Source of the DNA: CAWCDJ01 sp963778675
Lineage (GTDB): Bacteria; Acidobacteriota; Terriglobia; Bryobacterales; Bryobacteraceae
NCBI GenBank assembly: GCA_963778675.1
Contig: CAVZVI010000010.1
Span: 1 to 64,000, forward strand
Length of the DNA stretch: 64,000 bases
Reading direction: 5' to 3'
The notes beneath the pieces are model-generated. The model did not search any database. It saw only the letters and a list, made by a program, of their open reading frames with translations, and was not told the DNA's origin. The position numbers and the translations under genes were made by a program. Shown here piece by piece: positions 51,240-59,537 of the stretch (position 1 is its first letter; every line of letters starts with the position of its first letter).

Positions 51240-52344
51240 ATGCAGCCTCTGCGCATTGGGATCAACGCCCTCTACCTGATTCCCGGAGGCGTGGGCGGAA
51301 CCGAGACCTACCTGCGCGGCCTTCTCTCCGGGCTCGCCTCGATCGACCCGGTCAACCGGTACTACATCTTTACCAACCGCGAAACCGGCTGCGACCTGGT
51401 CCCCGATGCGCCGAACTTCACGCTGGTTCCGCAGCCGGTACGGGCTGTATCGCGGCCGGCCCGGCTCCTGTGGGAGCAGGCGGTCCTGCCGGTCGCGGCA
51501 GTGCGACTGAAGCTCGACGTGCTGCTCAACCCCGGTTTCACCGCGCCGCTATTCTCTCCTTGCCCGCAGGTCACGGTGTTTCACGATTTGCAGCACAAGC
51601 GCCACCCGGAGTACTTCCGCTGGTTCGACCTGCCGTTCTGGAACTTCTTTCTCTTCTGGTCGGCGCACGTGTCGCGCCTCCTGCTGGCGGTTTCCGACAC
51701 GACCGCCGCCGACCTGCGTGGAGGTCTACCGCCTGCCGGATTCGCGGGTGCGGGTGACGCGCCTGGGAGTCGATCCGGTCTTCTTCGAAATCGCCGCGCG
51801 GCGCCGTCCGGAGCCGTTTCTGCTGGCCGTTTCCACGCTGCATCCGCACAAGAACCTGGACGGGCTGCTGAAGGCTTTCGCGGTGTTCCACAAGACCCGG
51901 CCGGAGTTCCGCCTGGTGGTCTGCGGGATCCACGGCTTCTACACGGGGCCGCTGCACCAGCTTCGCGATGCGCTCGGGCTGGCCGGCGCGGTGGAGTTTC
52001 CGGGCTGGGTGCCCCGCGAACGGTTACACGATTACTACGCGCGCGCCTGGGCCTTTCTCTACCCCTCCCTCTTCGAAGGCTTCGGCCTGCCGGTGCTCGA
52101 AGCCCTGGCGGCCGGCGTGCCATCGGGGTGTTCAGCCATAGAGCCGCTCTCCGGAATCGCCGGGGATGCCGCGCTGCAGTTCGATCCCCGCGACCGGGAC
52201 GCGATTGTCGATGCCATGGAGCGTTTGACCGCAGACACGGAACTGCGTGCCCGTCTCGCGGAATCCGGACCGAAGCGTGCGGCCGGATTCTCCTGGGAGG
52301 CAACGGCGCAAGTCACACTCGATGCGCTGCAGGGAATTCGGTGA
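51240..52344 (+). CDS. Glycosyltransferase family 4, frameshifted
   Basis: About 367 residues if restored. It starts MQPLRIGINALYLIPGGVGG, TETYLRGLLSGLASIDP, the N-terminal GT4 domain with its Gly-rich GGVGGTETY loop. The frame shifts near 51708-51720, after SDTTAADLR, and continues in the next frame as EVYRLPDSRVRVTRLGVDPV, PFLLAVSTLHPHKNLDGLLK, FPGWVPRERLHDYYARAWAF, PSLFEGFGLPVLEALAAGVP (the E-x7-E nucleotide-binding motif) and a final ATAQVTLDALQG. The span is 3n+1 bases, so one extra base explains it. It is the last gene of the glycan operon, a retaining GT-B transferase probably extending the lipid-linked glycan. Confidence 0.85.
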
Positions 52345-52378
52345 CTGCCACGGCTCTTACGGTCACCGAATTAGAAAG

Positions 52379-53632
52379 TCACCCCCACCAGGTCTCGCCT
52401 GGCGCCAGGTGGGCCTTCGCCACATCCGGGTTCAGCTCGATTCCGTAGCCGGGCTTGTCCTGGATCGTAAAGTAGCCCTTCTCCCAGAACGGCCCTTCGC
52501 GGACCACCAGCTCCGGCCACCAGTCGATCCAATTTGCCAGCTCATGAATGCGGAACTCCCGCATCGCCGAGGCGGCGTGGCATGAGGCAATCGTACCCAC
52601 CGGGCTCGCCGGGTTGTGGCATGCGGTCCAAATGTAGTAAAGGTCCGCCAGGTCCGAGATCTTCTTCGATTCCAGCAGCCCGCCCGATTTGGGGATGTCG
52701 ATATGCACTCCCGAGCACGCCTGCAGCTCGATCAGCTTGCGAAACCCCTGCCTGGTATACAGGTTCTCGCCGGTGCAAACCGGAATGTTGATGGCATGGG
52801 TCACCCGCTGCATCGCCTCGACGTTGTCCGGCGGGACCGGGTCCTCCAGCCACATCGGCCTCACGGGCTCCAGTTCGCGCCCCAGGCGGATGACGTCCTG
52901 GACGTCGTACCGCCAGTGGCACTCCACCGCGAAATCCGCGTCCGGCCCGAGGGTCTCGCGCACGGTCTCCATGGCCGCGGTGATCCGCCGGTAGTCCTTA
53001 TTCGTGAGGTCGCGCGCGTAGGGATCGTGTCCCGGCTCCCGGAATTGCGGATCGGCCTTCACCGGCACTCCGTCACCTTGAAACTTGAAGGCCGTCCATC
53101 CCCACTTCTCGGCGCGCGCTTCCTGTATCTGCGCCCGCCACGCCGCCGGGTCCTCTACATGGTCTACGGCCTGCAGCGTGCGGTAGAAGCGGATCCGGTC
53201 GCGGAAGCGCCCGCCCAGCAGGTTGCACACGGGCGTCTGCAGAATCCGCCCGCACAAATCCCACAGCGCGATCTCGATGCCGCTGGCCGCCGTAACCGTG
53301 ACGCCGCCGATCGCTCCCGCTCCCGCGCTCTGCATCAGCATCTTGGTGTAGAGCCGGTCCACGTTGAGCGGATCCTCGCCCACCACGATGGGCTTCATCT
53401 TGTTGAGCACCAGGTCCTTGACGCCCCAGCCCCAGTAGGCTTCCCCGATGCCGTAGAGACCCGAATCGGTCTCCACCTTGATCAGGTTCCAATCCCACGT
53501 CCCGCGCACGATCATGCACTTGACGTCGGTGATCTTGACCTTCTTCTGAAGCGCCTGGGCGAGGCGCTGGTAGGGAGGTGCAAACAGGCACCCGGCGGCT
53601 CCCGCCGCCTTGAGGAACTGCCGCCGATTCAT
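52379..53632 (-). CDS. Tat-exported mandelate racemase/enolase-superfamily dehydratase (second)
   Basis: A 417-residue protein with a Tat-like signal (MNRRQFLKAAGAAGCLFAPP). It has a capping domain (KITDVKCMIVRGTWDWNLIK, DSGLYGIGEAYWGWG) and a barrel with metal-ligand strands DFAVECHWRYDVQD, PMWLEDPVPPDNVEAM and VCTGENLYTRQGFRKL, plus IWTACHNPASPVGT with a candidate catalytic His. The layout resembles galactonate-dehydratase-type enzymes of the superfamily. The protein ends PGETWWG. It is only distantly similar to the first enolase-superfamily gene at 37043. The gene is convergent with the GT4 gene, 34 bases apart. Confidence 0.85.
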   Translation of the reverse strand: MNRRQFLKAAGAAGCLFAPPYQRLAQALQKKVKITDVKCMIVRGTWDWNLIKVETDSGLYGIGEAYWGWGVKDLVLNKMKPIVVGEDPLNVDRLYTKMLMQSAGAGAIGGVTVTAASGIEIALWDLCGRILQTPVCNLLGGRFRDRIRFYRTLQAVDHVEDPAAWRAQIQEARAEKWGWTAFKFQGDGVPVKADPQFREPGHDPYARDLTNKDYRRITAAMETVRETLGPDADFAVECHWRYDVQDVIRLGRELEPVRPMWLEDPVPPDNVEAMQRVTHAINIPVCTGENLYTRQGFRKLIELQACSGVHIDIPKSGGLLESKKISDLADLYYIWTACHNPASPVGTIASCHAASAMREFRIHELANWIDWWPELVVREGPFWEKGYFTIQDKPGYGIELNPDVAKAHLAPGETWWG

Positions 53633-53665
53633 AGTCGGGGCTACTATATCACTGTGCGGCCGCGG

Positions 53666-54199
53666 CTAAACGAGCACGCCCGCCAGCACCTCGAGCGCCG
53701 CCTTGCAGAACGCCGGAAGATCCTCCGGCTTGCGGCTTGTCACGAGGTTGCGGTCCACCACCACTTCCGCATCCACCCAGTGTGCTCCGGCGTTCACGAC
53801 GTCGTCCTTGATCGCGAAGAAGCTGGTCGCCTTGCGCCCCTTCAGCATCCCGCCCGCGGAGCACAAGACCCAGGGACCGTGGCAGATCGAGGCCACCAGC
53901 TTACCCTGCGCGTCCAGGTCGTGTACGAACTGGTTCGCCTTGGGATGCCGGCGGATGTGATCCGGCGCATACCCTCCAGGTACGACGACGCCGTCGAAAT
54001 CCGACGCCTTCGCTTCGTCGTAGGAGAGCTGGCACTTCACCGGATATCCCAGCTTGCTGCCGTACGTTTCGCCGGCCTTCGCGCCCACCGTCACCACGGT
54101 CGCGCCGGCTTCCTGAAAGCGGAACAGCGGGTACCAGACTTCCATCTCCTGGTAGAGCGTGTCCACCAGAATTGCGATTTTCTTTCCGCTTAGGTCCAT
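53666..54199 (-). CDS. DJ-1/PfpI family protein
   Basis: A 177-residue cytoplasmic protein with the type I glutamine amidotransferase-like fold: KIAILVDTLYQEMEVWYPLF (acidic residues at 18-20 near the active site), VTVGAKAGETYGSKLGYPV, FDGVVVPGGYAPDHIRRHPK and the nucleophile elbow VASICHGPWVL with Cys106 followed by His107. This is the PfpI/YhbO-like set, reported as proteases, chaperones or deglycases; the true activity is debated. It follows the S10 peptidase gene by a 3-base gap on the same strand and probably shares its mRNA. Confidence 0.9.
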   Translation of the reverse strand: MDLSGKKIAILVDTLYQEMEVWYPLFRFQEAGATVVTVGAKAGETYGSKLGYPVKCQLSYDEAKASDFDGVVVPGGYAPDHIRRHPKANQFVHDLDAQGKLVASICHGPWVLCSAGGMLKGRKATSFFAIKDDVVNAGAHWVDAEVVVDRNLVTSRKPEDLPAFCKAALEVLAGVLV

Positions 54200-54202
54200 T
54201 GC

Positions 54203-55792
54203 TTATTCTCCTCCTTCCGCGCTCGTGTAGAATCCGGCCAGATCGGTCTTCAACTGCTTCAGCGCATCCACGTTCAGGTAAATCATGTGACCCGACGGGT
54301 AATATCCGAAATGGACATTGCCGCGCAACTTGGGCTCCAGCTCCATGTGCGCCAGGTCGTACTCGGTGATGAAGAAGGGCGTTGCCAGGTCAAACAGTCC
54401 ATTGGCCGAGAATACCTTTAGCCGCGGGTTCTTGCGCATGGCGTCCGCCAGGTCGCCCGCCACGTAAGGTTCGCGCATCGCCTGTCCGCCCCCGCGCCCG
54501 CCGCTGCCTCCCCGGCCGCCCAAGCGGTGCGAATGGTCCCAGGTCTGGTTGACGTTCGGCCCGCTGGGGTAGTACGTTTCCTTCGACGTGTACTTCAGCT
54601 CGCGATCCACGTAGTCGTGAAACGCCGTCACGAACGCGCCGGTGATGCCGGTGCTCGACGGATCGTAGCCCGGATTCTCGCCGGCCGCATCGATGTCGGT
54701 GCCTTCGAAGCGGGCGTCATAGCGTCCGAGAATCAGGCGCTGGTCCCGCAGCAGCTCTTTCCGGAAGCGCGTCGGGCTCACCCGAAGGTTCGCTTCCTTC
54801 AGATACTGCACGCTCAACCCGGTATAGCTCGCTAATTTGGCCGCGACCGAATCCAACTGCGCCGGCGGCAGATTGTCTCCCTGTGCCAGAGCTTCGGCGT
54901 ATGGACCGCGGGCAAACGCGCGGACTTCGTTGAGGAACGCCTTCTCATCTTTGCCCTTGTGTGAAATCTTCTCGAAATGCGAGGCGATGGCAGCATACGA
55001 GGGCAGGTACCCGATGTACTCGGTGTCGCTCCCGGGGGCGTGCGAGTAGTAGTTGAGGATCGTCGACATCAGGATGACACCGTTGAGCGACACTCCCGCG
55101 TTTTCGAGCACGTCCGCCAATACCGCCGACCGCGTCGTGCCGTACGATTCTCCGAACAGGAACTTCGGCGAGTTCCACCGGTGATTCACGCTCACGTAGC
55201 GCTCGATGAATTTGGCGAACGCCTGCGCGTCCTCGTCCGTGCCGGCGAAGTCCTTCATCGTTCCCTTGCCGACCGCCCTCGAATAGCCGGTGCCCGGGGC
55301 GTCTATGAAGACCAGGTCGGATTTGTCCAGCAGGGTGTACTGGTTCGGCACCAGTTGATAGGGCGCGGCGCCGGTCGCCGCCGGACTGCTGGTCACGACG
55401 CGCACGGGGCCTACCGATCCCATGTGCAGCCACATGCTCGCCGAACCCGGGCCTCCGTTGTACAGGAATGTGAGCGGGCGGGTGCGCGGGTCGGTGACGC
55501 CGCGCAGCGTGTAGGCCACATAAAAAATGCTACCGTTGGGCTGCTCATCCGCGCCATCGATGAGCAAGGTCCCGGCCGTGGCGGTATAGCGAAGCGGTTT
55601 GCCGTCCAGAGTCATATCGTGGTCGGTGGCAGACGACGTCTCCGGCGGAATCGGTGTGGGCCTGGCTTCGGCGGCGGCCGGAGCGGCGTTGGATTCAGTG
55701 GGTCCTCTTCTCTGCGCGGATGCCGTCGAGACAATCAGGAACGGCAGGGCGCAGGCGAGAAGGGAAGAAGCGGCGAGATAGGATCGCGACAC
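54203..55792 (-). CDS. Exported serine carboxypeptidase (peptidase S10)
   Basis: A protein of about 529 residues. I choose the GTG at 55792 (VSRSYLAASSLLACALPFLI, signal peptide ending near ASAQ) because AGAGGAG lies just upstream; the frame also has a start at 55828. Family landmarks are RPLTFLYNGGPGSASMWLHM (oxyanion hole NGGPG), DLVFIDAPGTGYSRAVGKG, PKFLFGESYGTTRSAVLADV (nucleophile Ser in GESYG), FSANGLFDLATPFFITEYDL (catalytic Asp) and YYPSGHMIYLNVDALKQL (catalytic His). S10 peptidases release C-terminal residues at acidic pH, here probably in the periplasm. A Gly/Arg-rich loop (GGRGGSGGRGGG) is inserted in the C-terminal half. Confidence 0.92.
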   Translation of the reverse strand: MSRSYLAASSLLACALPFLIVSTASAQRRGPTESNAAPAAAEARPTPIPPETSSATDHDMTLDGKPLRYTATAGTLLIDGADEQPNGSIFYVAYTLRGVTDPRTRPLTFLYNGGPGSASMWLHMGSVGPVRVVTSSPAATGAAPYQLVPNQYTLLDKSDLVFIDAPGTGYSRAVGKGTMKDFAGTDEDAQAFAKFIERYVSVNHRWNSPKFLFGESYGTTRSAVLADVLENAGVSLNGVILMSTILNYYSHAPGSDTEYIGYLPSYAAIASHFEKISHKGKDEKAFLNEVRAFARGPYAEALAQGDNLPPAQLDSVAAKLASYTGLSVQYLKEANLRVSPTRFRKELLRDQRLILGRYDARFEGTDIDAAGENPGYDPSSTGITGAFVTAFHDYVDRELKYTSKETYYPSGPNVNQTWDHSHRLGGRGGSGGRGGGQAMREPYVAGDLADAMRKNPRLKVFSANGLFDLATPFFITEYDLAHMELEPKLRGNVHFGYYPSGHMIYLNVDALKQLKTDLAGFYTSAEGGE

Positions 55793-55866
55793 GCGGGTCT
55801 CCTCTGTTTTTCGACCATTTTCGCACAAACTCGCGAGCCGTTCGGGGCTCTGTCGGATTTCGAACC

Positions 55867-55893
55867 TTGCGCTCCGGCAAAGACTGGTATACT
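55867..55893 (+). promoter_or_regulatory. Putative promoter of the RRM gene
   Basis: A -35-like TTGCGC (55867-55872) and a -10 TATACT (55888-55893) are separated by 15 bases. A start near 55900 would give a leader of about 75 bases before the RRM gene ATG at 55976. Confidence 0.45.
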
Positions 55894-55975
55894 GGGATCG
55901 TTATTGATAGTCCGCAACAACCTGGCCGTTCAACCCTGCCTCGTTTAGCTCGCTTATCAACAGATCGGAAAAGAA

Positions 55976-56317
55976 ATGAAGAATATTTTCGTAGGAAACT
56001 TGGATTTCGGCGCGACCGAATCCAGCGTCAGATCCCTCTTTGAACCTTATGGCAGCGTGGAACGCGTCAACCTGATTACCGACCGCGATACCGGCCGGTC
56101 CCGCGGCTTTGCTTTCGTCGAAATGGCCAATGCGGCCGAGGCGGACAAGGCGATTGAAGCCCTGAACGGCGCCAATCTCGACGGGCGGCAGTTGAACGTC
56201 AACGAAGCAAGACCCAAGACAGAAGGCGGCGGCCGCGGTTTCGGCGGCGCCTCCCGTGGTGGCGGTGGCGGATACGGCAACAGCGGACCCCGCCAGCGCC
56301 GCGAACCCCGCTGGTAA
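55976..56317 (+). CDS. RNA-binding protein with single RRM and Gly/Arg-rich tail
   Basis: A 113-residue protein with one complete RNA recognition motif: RNP2 IFVGNL (residues 4-9), SLFEPYGSVERVNLI, RNP1 RGFAFVEM (about 44-51), EADKAIEALNGANLDGRQLN. The tail GGGRGFGGASRGGGGGYGNS, with PRQRREPRW at the end, resembles eukaryotic and cyanobacterial glycine-rich RNA-binding proteins. Bacterial members are often cold- or stress-induced and may act as RNA chaperones. GGAAAAG lies upstream of the ATG. It stands alone between the divergent S10 peptidase gene and the convergent metallo-hydrolase gene. Confidence 0.93.
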   Translation: MKNIFVGNLDFGATESSVRSLFEPYGSVERVNLITDRDTGRSRGFAFVEMANAAEADKAIEALNGANLDGRQLNVNEARPKTEGGGRGFGGASRGGGGGYGNSGPRQRREPRW

Positions 56318-56323
56318 ACCGGG

Positions 56324-57214
56324 CTACCGGATCACTTCCAAATCTTCGCCGTAAATCACGGTGCCGTGGAAGTTCTCGCGGATTTCGCCGAGTACTTCTT
56401 CCGACGTCTGGCCCATGGGTAGCTCGTGATACAACACGAGCTTCCCGGGCTGGATGCGCGCCGCCAGCTTGCCGAGCTCGACCGCGGAGGTGTGAAACGC
56501 GGCGTGATAGCGGCGCCAGTCCGGCGTGCGGGCTTCCCATCCCTTTTGCGAATAGACCTCGTGCACCAGAATGTCGCAGCCTTTGGCGGCTTCGGCGAGC
56601 CGTTCATTGGGTGTAGTGTCCCCGGAAATGACGATCACCTTGCCGCCGGCGTCGAAGCGATAGGCGTAAGCGTACTTCCACGAGCCGTGGGAAACCGGAA
56701 TCGCTGAAACCTTCACCCGCGCGTCGCGGTAAATCTCCCCCGGCTTGACCTCGTGCGCGTGCACCACGTAAGCCTCCCTGACTCCGTGCTCCAGGCCGTT
56801 CAGACGGACGTCCATATCTTCTTTCCAGGCCTGCATGATGTTGAGGATCATCGCTTGCAGACCGGGAGGGCCGTAGATCTCCAAAGGCTCCAGGCGGCCG
56901 GTCACGGCCGGAGTGAAGATCAGGTCGGGTAGCCCGACGGTATGGTCGGAGTGCAGGTGGGTGACGAACGCACGGGTCAACTGCTCCATCCGGATTCCCG
57001 CCTCTGCCGCGCGGCGCACCACGCCGGGGCCGCTATCCACAATGTAAACGCGATCGCCGGAGACCACAGCCACGGCCGGTCCGCTGTGCCGCGGATCCGG
57101 ATTCGGCGTGCCGGTGCCCAGCAGAATCACCCGGGTATCCTGGGCGAGAGCCGCGGGCGCCGCCGCAGCGGCTGCGAAGATCCCGAGCGCTTCCCTGCGA
57201 GAATAGGCCGGCAC
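56324..57214 (-). CDS. Exported MBL-fold metallo-hydrolase, RNase Z/arylsulfatase-like
   Basis: A 296-residue protein. The GTG start at 57214 gives VPAYSRREALGIFAAAAAAP, a twin-arginine-like signal (SRREAL), preferred to 57325 because GGGGG precedes it and the upstream text is not protein-like. The metallo-beta-lactamase fold shows VILLGTGTPNPDPRHSGPAV, YIVDSGPGVVRRAAEAG, THLHSDHTVGLPDLIF (the HxHxDH zinc site), SGDTTPNERLAEAAKGCDIL and VLYHELPMGQT. The architecture is RNase Z-like, but the export signal argues for a hydrolase of an extracellular substrate. It is divergent from the sulfatase gene. Confidence 0.85.
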   Translation of the reverse strand: MPAYSRREALGIFAAAAAAPAALAQDTRVILLGTGTPNPDPRHSGPAVAVVSGDRVYIVDSGPGVVRRAAEAGIRMEQLTRAFVTHLHSDHTVGLPDLIFTPAVTGRLEPLEIYGPPGLQAMILNIMQAWKEDMDVRLNGLEHGVREAYVVHAHEVKPGEIYRDARVKVSAIPVSHGSWKYAYAYRFDAGGKVIVISGDTTPNERLAEAAKGCDILVHEVYSQKGWEARTPDWRRYHAAFHTSAVELGKLAARIQPGKLVLYHELPMGQTSEEVLGEIRENFHGTVIYGEDLEVIR

Positions 57215-57274
57215 CGTGAACCCCCAGTGTACGGCAAACCGATATGATTGAACCTGGCAGGTGCCTAAGGACTT

Positions 57275-58651
57275 ATGAACAGGCGTGAATTCCTTCTCTC
57301 GACGACGGCTGCGGCGGGCGCGCAACTGCTGGGCGCGCCGGCCGGGACGCCCAACGTGGTGCTGATCTTCTGCGACGACCTGGGCTATGGAGACGTGGGG
57401 TGCTACGGGTCGAAGATTCGCACTCCGAATATCGACCGCCTGGCAGCGGAGGGTGTGCGCTTCACGAACTGCAATTCCGCCGACCCGGTGTGCTCGCCTT
57501 CGCGCGCGGGTCTGCTGACGGGCCGCTATCCGACCCGCGTCGGCGTGCCCCGCGTATTATTCCCGGAGGATCCGGGCGGTCTGAACCTGGATGAAACCAC
57601 TCTGGCCAACGCGCTCAAAGCCAGGCAGTACAAGACCATGTGTATCGGGAAGTGGCACCTGGGGCGTCCGGCGCCGTACCTGCCGACCAGCCGCGGGTTT
57701 GACGAGTACTTCGGCATCCCCTACAGCAACGACATGAATCCGCGTGTCCTGATGCACAACACGGAGGTCATCGAAAAGACGGCCAACCTGGAGACGCTGA
57801 CGCGGCGCTACACCGAGCAGGCTACGAAGTTCATCGGGGACTCGGCAGCCTCGCCGTTTTTCCTGTACATGCCGCACACCTTTCCGCACATCCCGCTGGC
57901 GGCTTCGCCGCGGTTCCGCGGCAAATCGTCCGAGGGCCTCTACGGAGACGCCGTCGAAGAGATCGATTGGAGCGTGGGCGAAGTGCTCGGAGCCTTGAAG
58001 CAGCATGGCCTCGAGGGCAACACGCTGGTTCTGTTTTCGAGTGACAACGGCCCCTGGTACCTGGGCAGCCCGGGGAAACTGCGGGGCCGCAAGAACACCA
58101 CCTACGAAGGTGGAGTGCGCGAGCCGTTCATCGCCCGCTGGAGCGGCCGGATTCCGCCGGGCCGCACTTCGGATGCGCTGATTTCTCTGCTGGACGTCTT
58201 CCCGACGGTGGCCGGGTTGTGCGGCGCCGGGCGGCCGGCGAAGCCGCTCGACGGCATCGATATCTGGCCGCTCTTGCACGGTGACCGCCAGTCAATCGAG
58301 AGGCCGCCGCTTCTGTATTTCGACAATTGGGACTTACAATGCGCGCGATGGATGAACTGGAAGCTGCACATCGCGCGGCATAACACCGCGGCCTATACGC
58401 CGGCGCCTCCGGGAGGGCGGCGCAGTTACCTGCTGCCGAAGCCGGAGCTGTACGACCTGGCGACTGATCCGGACGAGAGTTACGATGTTGCGCCGGAGAA
58501 TCCGAAGATCGTGGCCGAGATCAAGGCGAAGATCGACGCCATGATTCCGGAGTTTCCGGAGCAGGTGCGTCAGGCGTATGCCGACGCGAAGGCGAGAACC
58601 CCCGTCCCGGATATGCCGGCCGGAGCGTATCCGCGGCCGGCGAAGCAATAG
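57275..58651 (+). CDS. Exported type I sulfatase (arylsulfatase family)
   Basis: A 458-residue enzyme with a Tat-like signal (MNRREFLLSTTAAAGAQLLG). The active-site motif is C73-S-P-S-R within DPVCSPSRAGLLTGRYPTRV, where Cys is converted to formylglycine. Metal ligands include the Asp pair in LIFCDDLGYGDVG (34-35) and SSDNGPWYLGSPGKLRGRKN. Later motifs are GKWHLGRPAPYLPTSRGFDE and PFFLYMPHTFPHIPL. Such sulfatases remove sulfate esters from polysaccharides or small molecules. No formylglycine-generating enzyme gene lies in the window. It fits a polysaccharide-scavenging lifestyle with the TonB receptor and exported sugar enzymes, as inference. Confidence 0.93.
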   Translation: MNRREFLLSTTAAAGAQLLGAPAGTPNVVLIFCDDLGYGDVGCYGSKIRTPNIDRLAAEGVRFTNCNSADPVCSPSRAGLLTGRYPTRVGVPRVLFPEDPGGLNLDETTLANALKARQYKTMCIGKWHLGRPAPYLPTSRGFDEYFGIPYSNDMNPRVLMHNTEVIEKTANLETLTRRYTEQATKFIGDSAASPFFLYMPHTFPHIPLAASPRFRGKSSEGLYGDAVEEIDWSVGEVLGALKQHGLEGNTLVLFSSDNGPWYLGSPGKLRGRKNTTYEGGVREPFIARWSGRIPPGRTSDALISLLDVFPTVAGLCGAGRPAKPLDGIDIWPLLHGDRQSIERPPLLYFDNWDLQCARWMNWKLHIARHNTAAYTPAPPGGRRSYLLPKPELYDLATDPDESYDVAPENPKIVAEIKAKIDAMIPEFPEQVRQAYADAKARTPVPDMPAGAYPRPAKQ

Positions 58652-58780
58652 GCGCGCCTTCGGCAGAACATTCAGAACTATGGCGTACAGCGCTCCGGCC
58701 ACGAGAACATCGAAAAGAGCGGTAACGCCGGCGACCCGCGAGTGATCCAGACGGCGGTGCGCTTCCGGTTTTAGACCGGA

Positions 58781-58786
58781 TACAAT
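58781..58786 (+). promoter_or_regulatory. Putative -10 box next to the sigma-factor start
   Basis: TACAAT lies 5 bases before the TTG at 58792, so transcription would begin at about the start codon. The matching -35 region (about 58758-58763) is poor. Either the transcript is leaderless or the true start codon lies further downstream. Confidence 0.35.
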
Positions 58787-58791
58787 TAAAT

Positions 58792-59481
58792 TTGGACACA
58801 CAAGTTAATCTGGACCGGCAGGCGGAAACCCAATTAGCCCGCGCCCTGATGGCGGGAGAGGTGAAGGCTTTCGAACGATTCGTCGAGCACTTCCGCTCCA
58901 AGATCTTTCATTACAGCTGGTTGATGTGCGGACGGCGCGAAGACGCCGAGGAAGTGGCGCAGGAGACGCTGCTGAAAGCCTTCGAGAACATCGCTCAACT
59001 GCGGGATCCGGAGAAGGTGCGGGCCTGGATCTTCCGGGTCGCCAAGAACGCGTGCCTGATGCAGCGGCGCCGCAGCGTCTTCGCTCCGGCGCACGAGATG
59101 TCGATCGACGAATTGCCGCCGGGCGTCGAGATCCGCGGCGAGGAGCCCGCCCCGGAGGCGGAATACCTCCACTCCGAGCTCCGCGCGGTGGTCGACCGGG
59201 CGATAGCGGAATTGCCGGTTACTTACCGGGCGGTGGTGCTGCTGCGCGATATCGAGGAGCTCTCCACGGACGACGTCGCCCAGATCCTGGACCTTAGCCA
59301 CGACGTTGTGAAAACCAGGCTCCACCGCGGGCGCACCGCGATGCGGCAGAAGCTCGATTGCTACCTGCATAACCGTTGTCTGGACGACCAGCCGGCCCCC
59401 AGTCCGGCGCCGTTGACCGCGGAAGAGCGCTCGACGCTGATGGCAGTCTGGAAAAAAGCGGGCCGCGTGCAGGTTCAGTGA
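58792..59481 (+). CDS. ECF RNA polymerase sigma factor
   Basis: A protein of about 229 residues. Region 2 (residues 18-85: LARALMAGEVKAFERFVEHF, RSKIFHYSWLMCGRREDAEE, VAQETLLKAFENIAQLRD) is followed by VRAWIFRVAKNACLMQRRR, and region 4 (AIAELPVTYRAVVLLRDIEE, LSTDDVAQILDLSHDVVKTR, LHRGRTAMRQKL) is clear. The C-terminal extension (APLTAEERSTLMAVWKKAGR) is short. The annotated start is a TTG. No anti-sigma gene follows; the next gene is a ferredoxin-type membrane protein 56 bases downstream, so partner and signal are unknown. Confidence 0.9.
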   Translation: MDTQVNLDRQAETQLARALMAGEVKAFERFVEHFRSKIFHYSWLMCGRREDAEEVAQETLLKAFENIAQLRDPEKVRAWIFRVAKNACLMQRRRSVFAPAHEMSIDELPPGVEIRGEEPAPEAEYLHSELRAVVDRAIAELPVTYRAVVLLRDIEELSTDDVAQILDLSHDVVKTRLHRGRTAMRQKLDCYLHNRCLDDQPAPSPAPLTAEERSTLMAVWKKAGRVQVQ

Positions 59482-59537
59482 CCAGAGTCACAGCGGTATT
59501 GAAATCAAGCTCTTAGCCTGGGTGTAGAGGTACAAGG

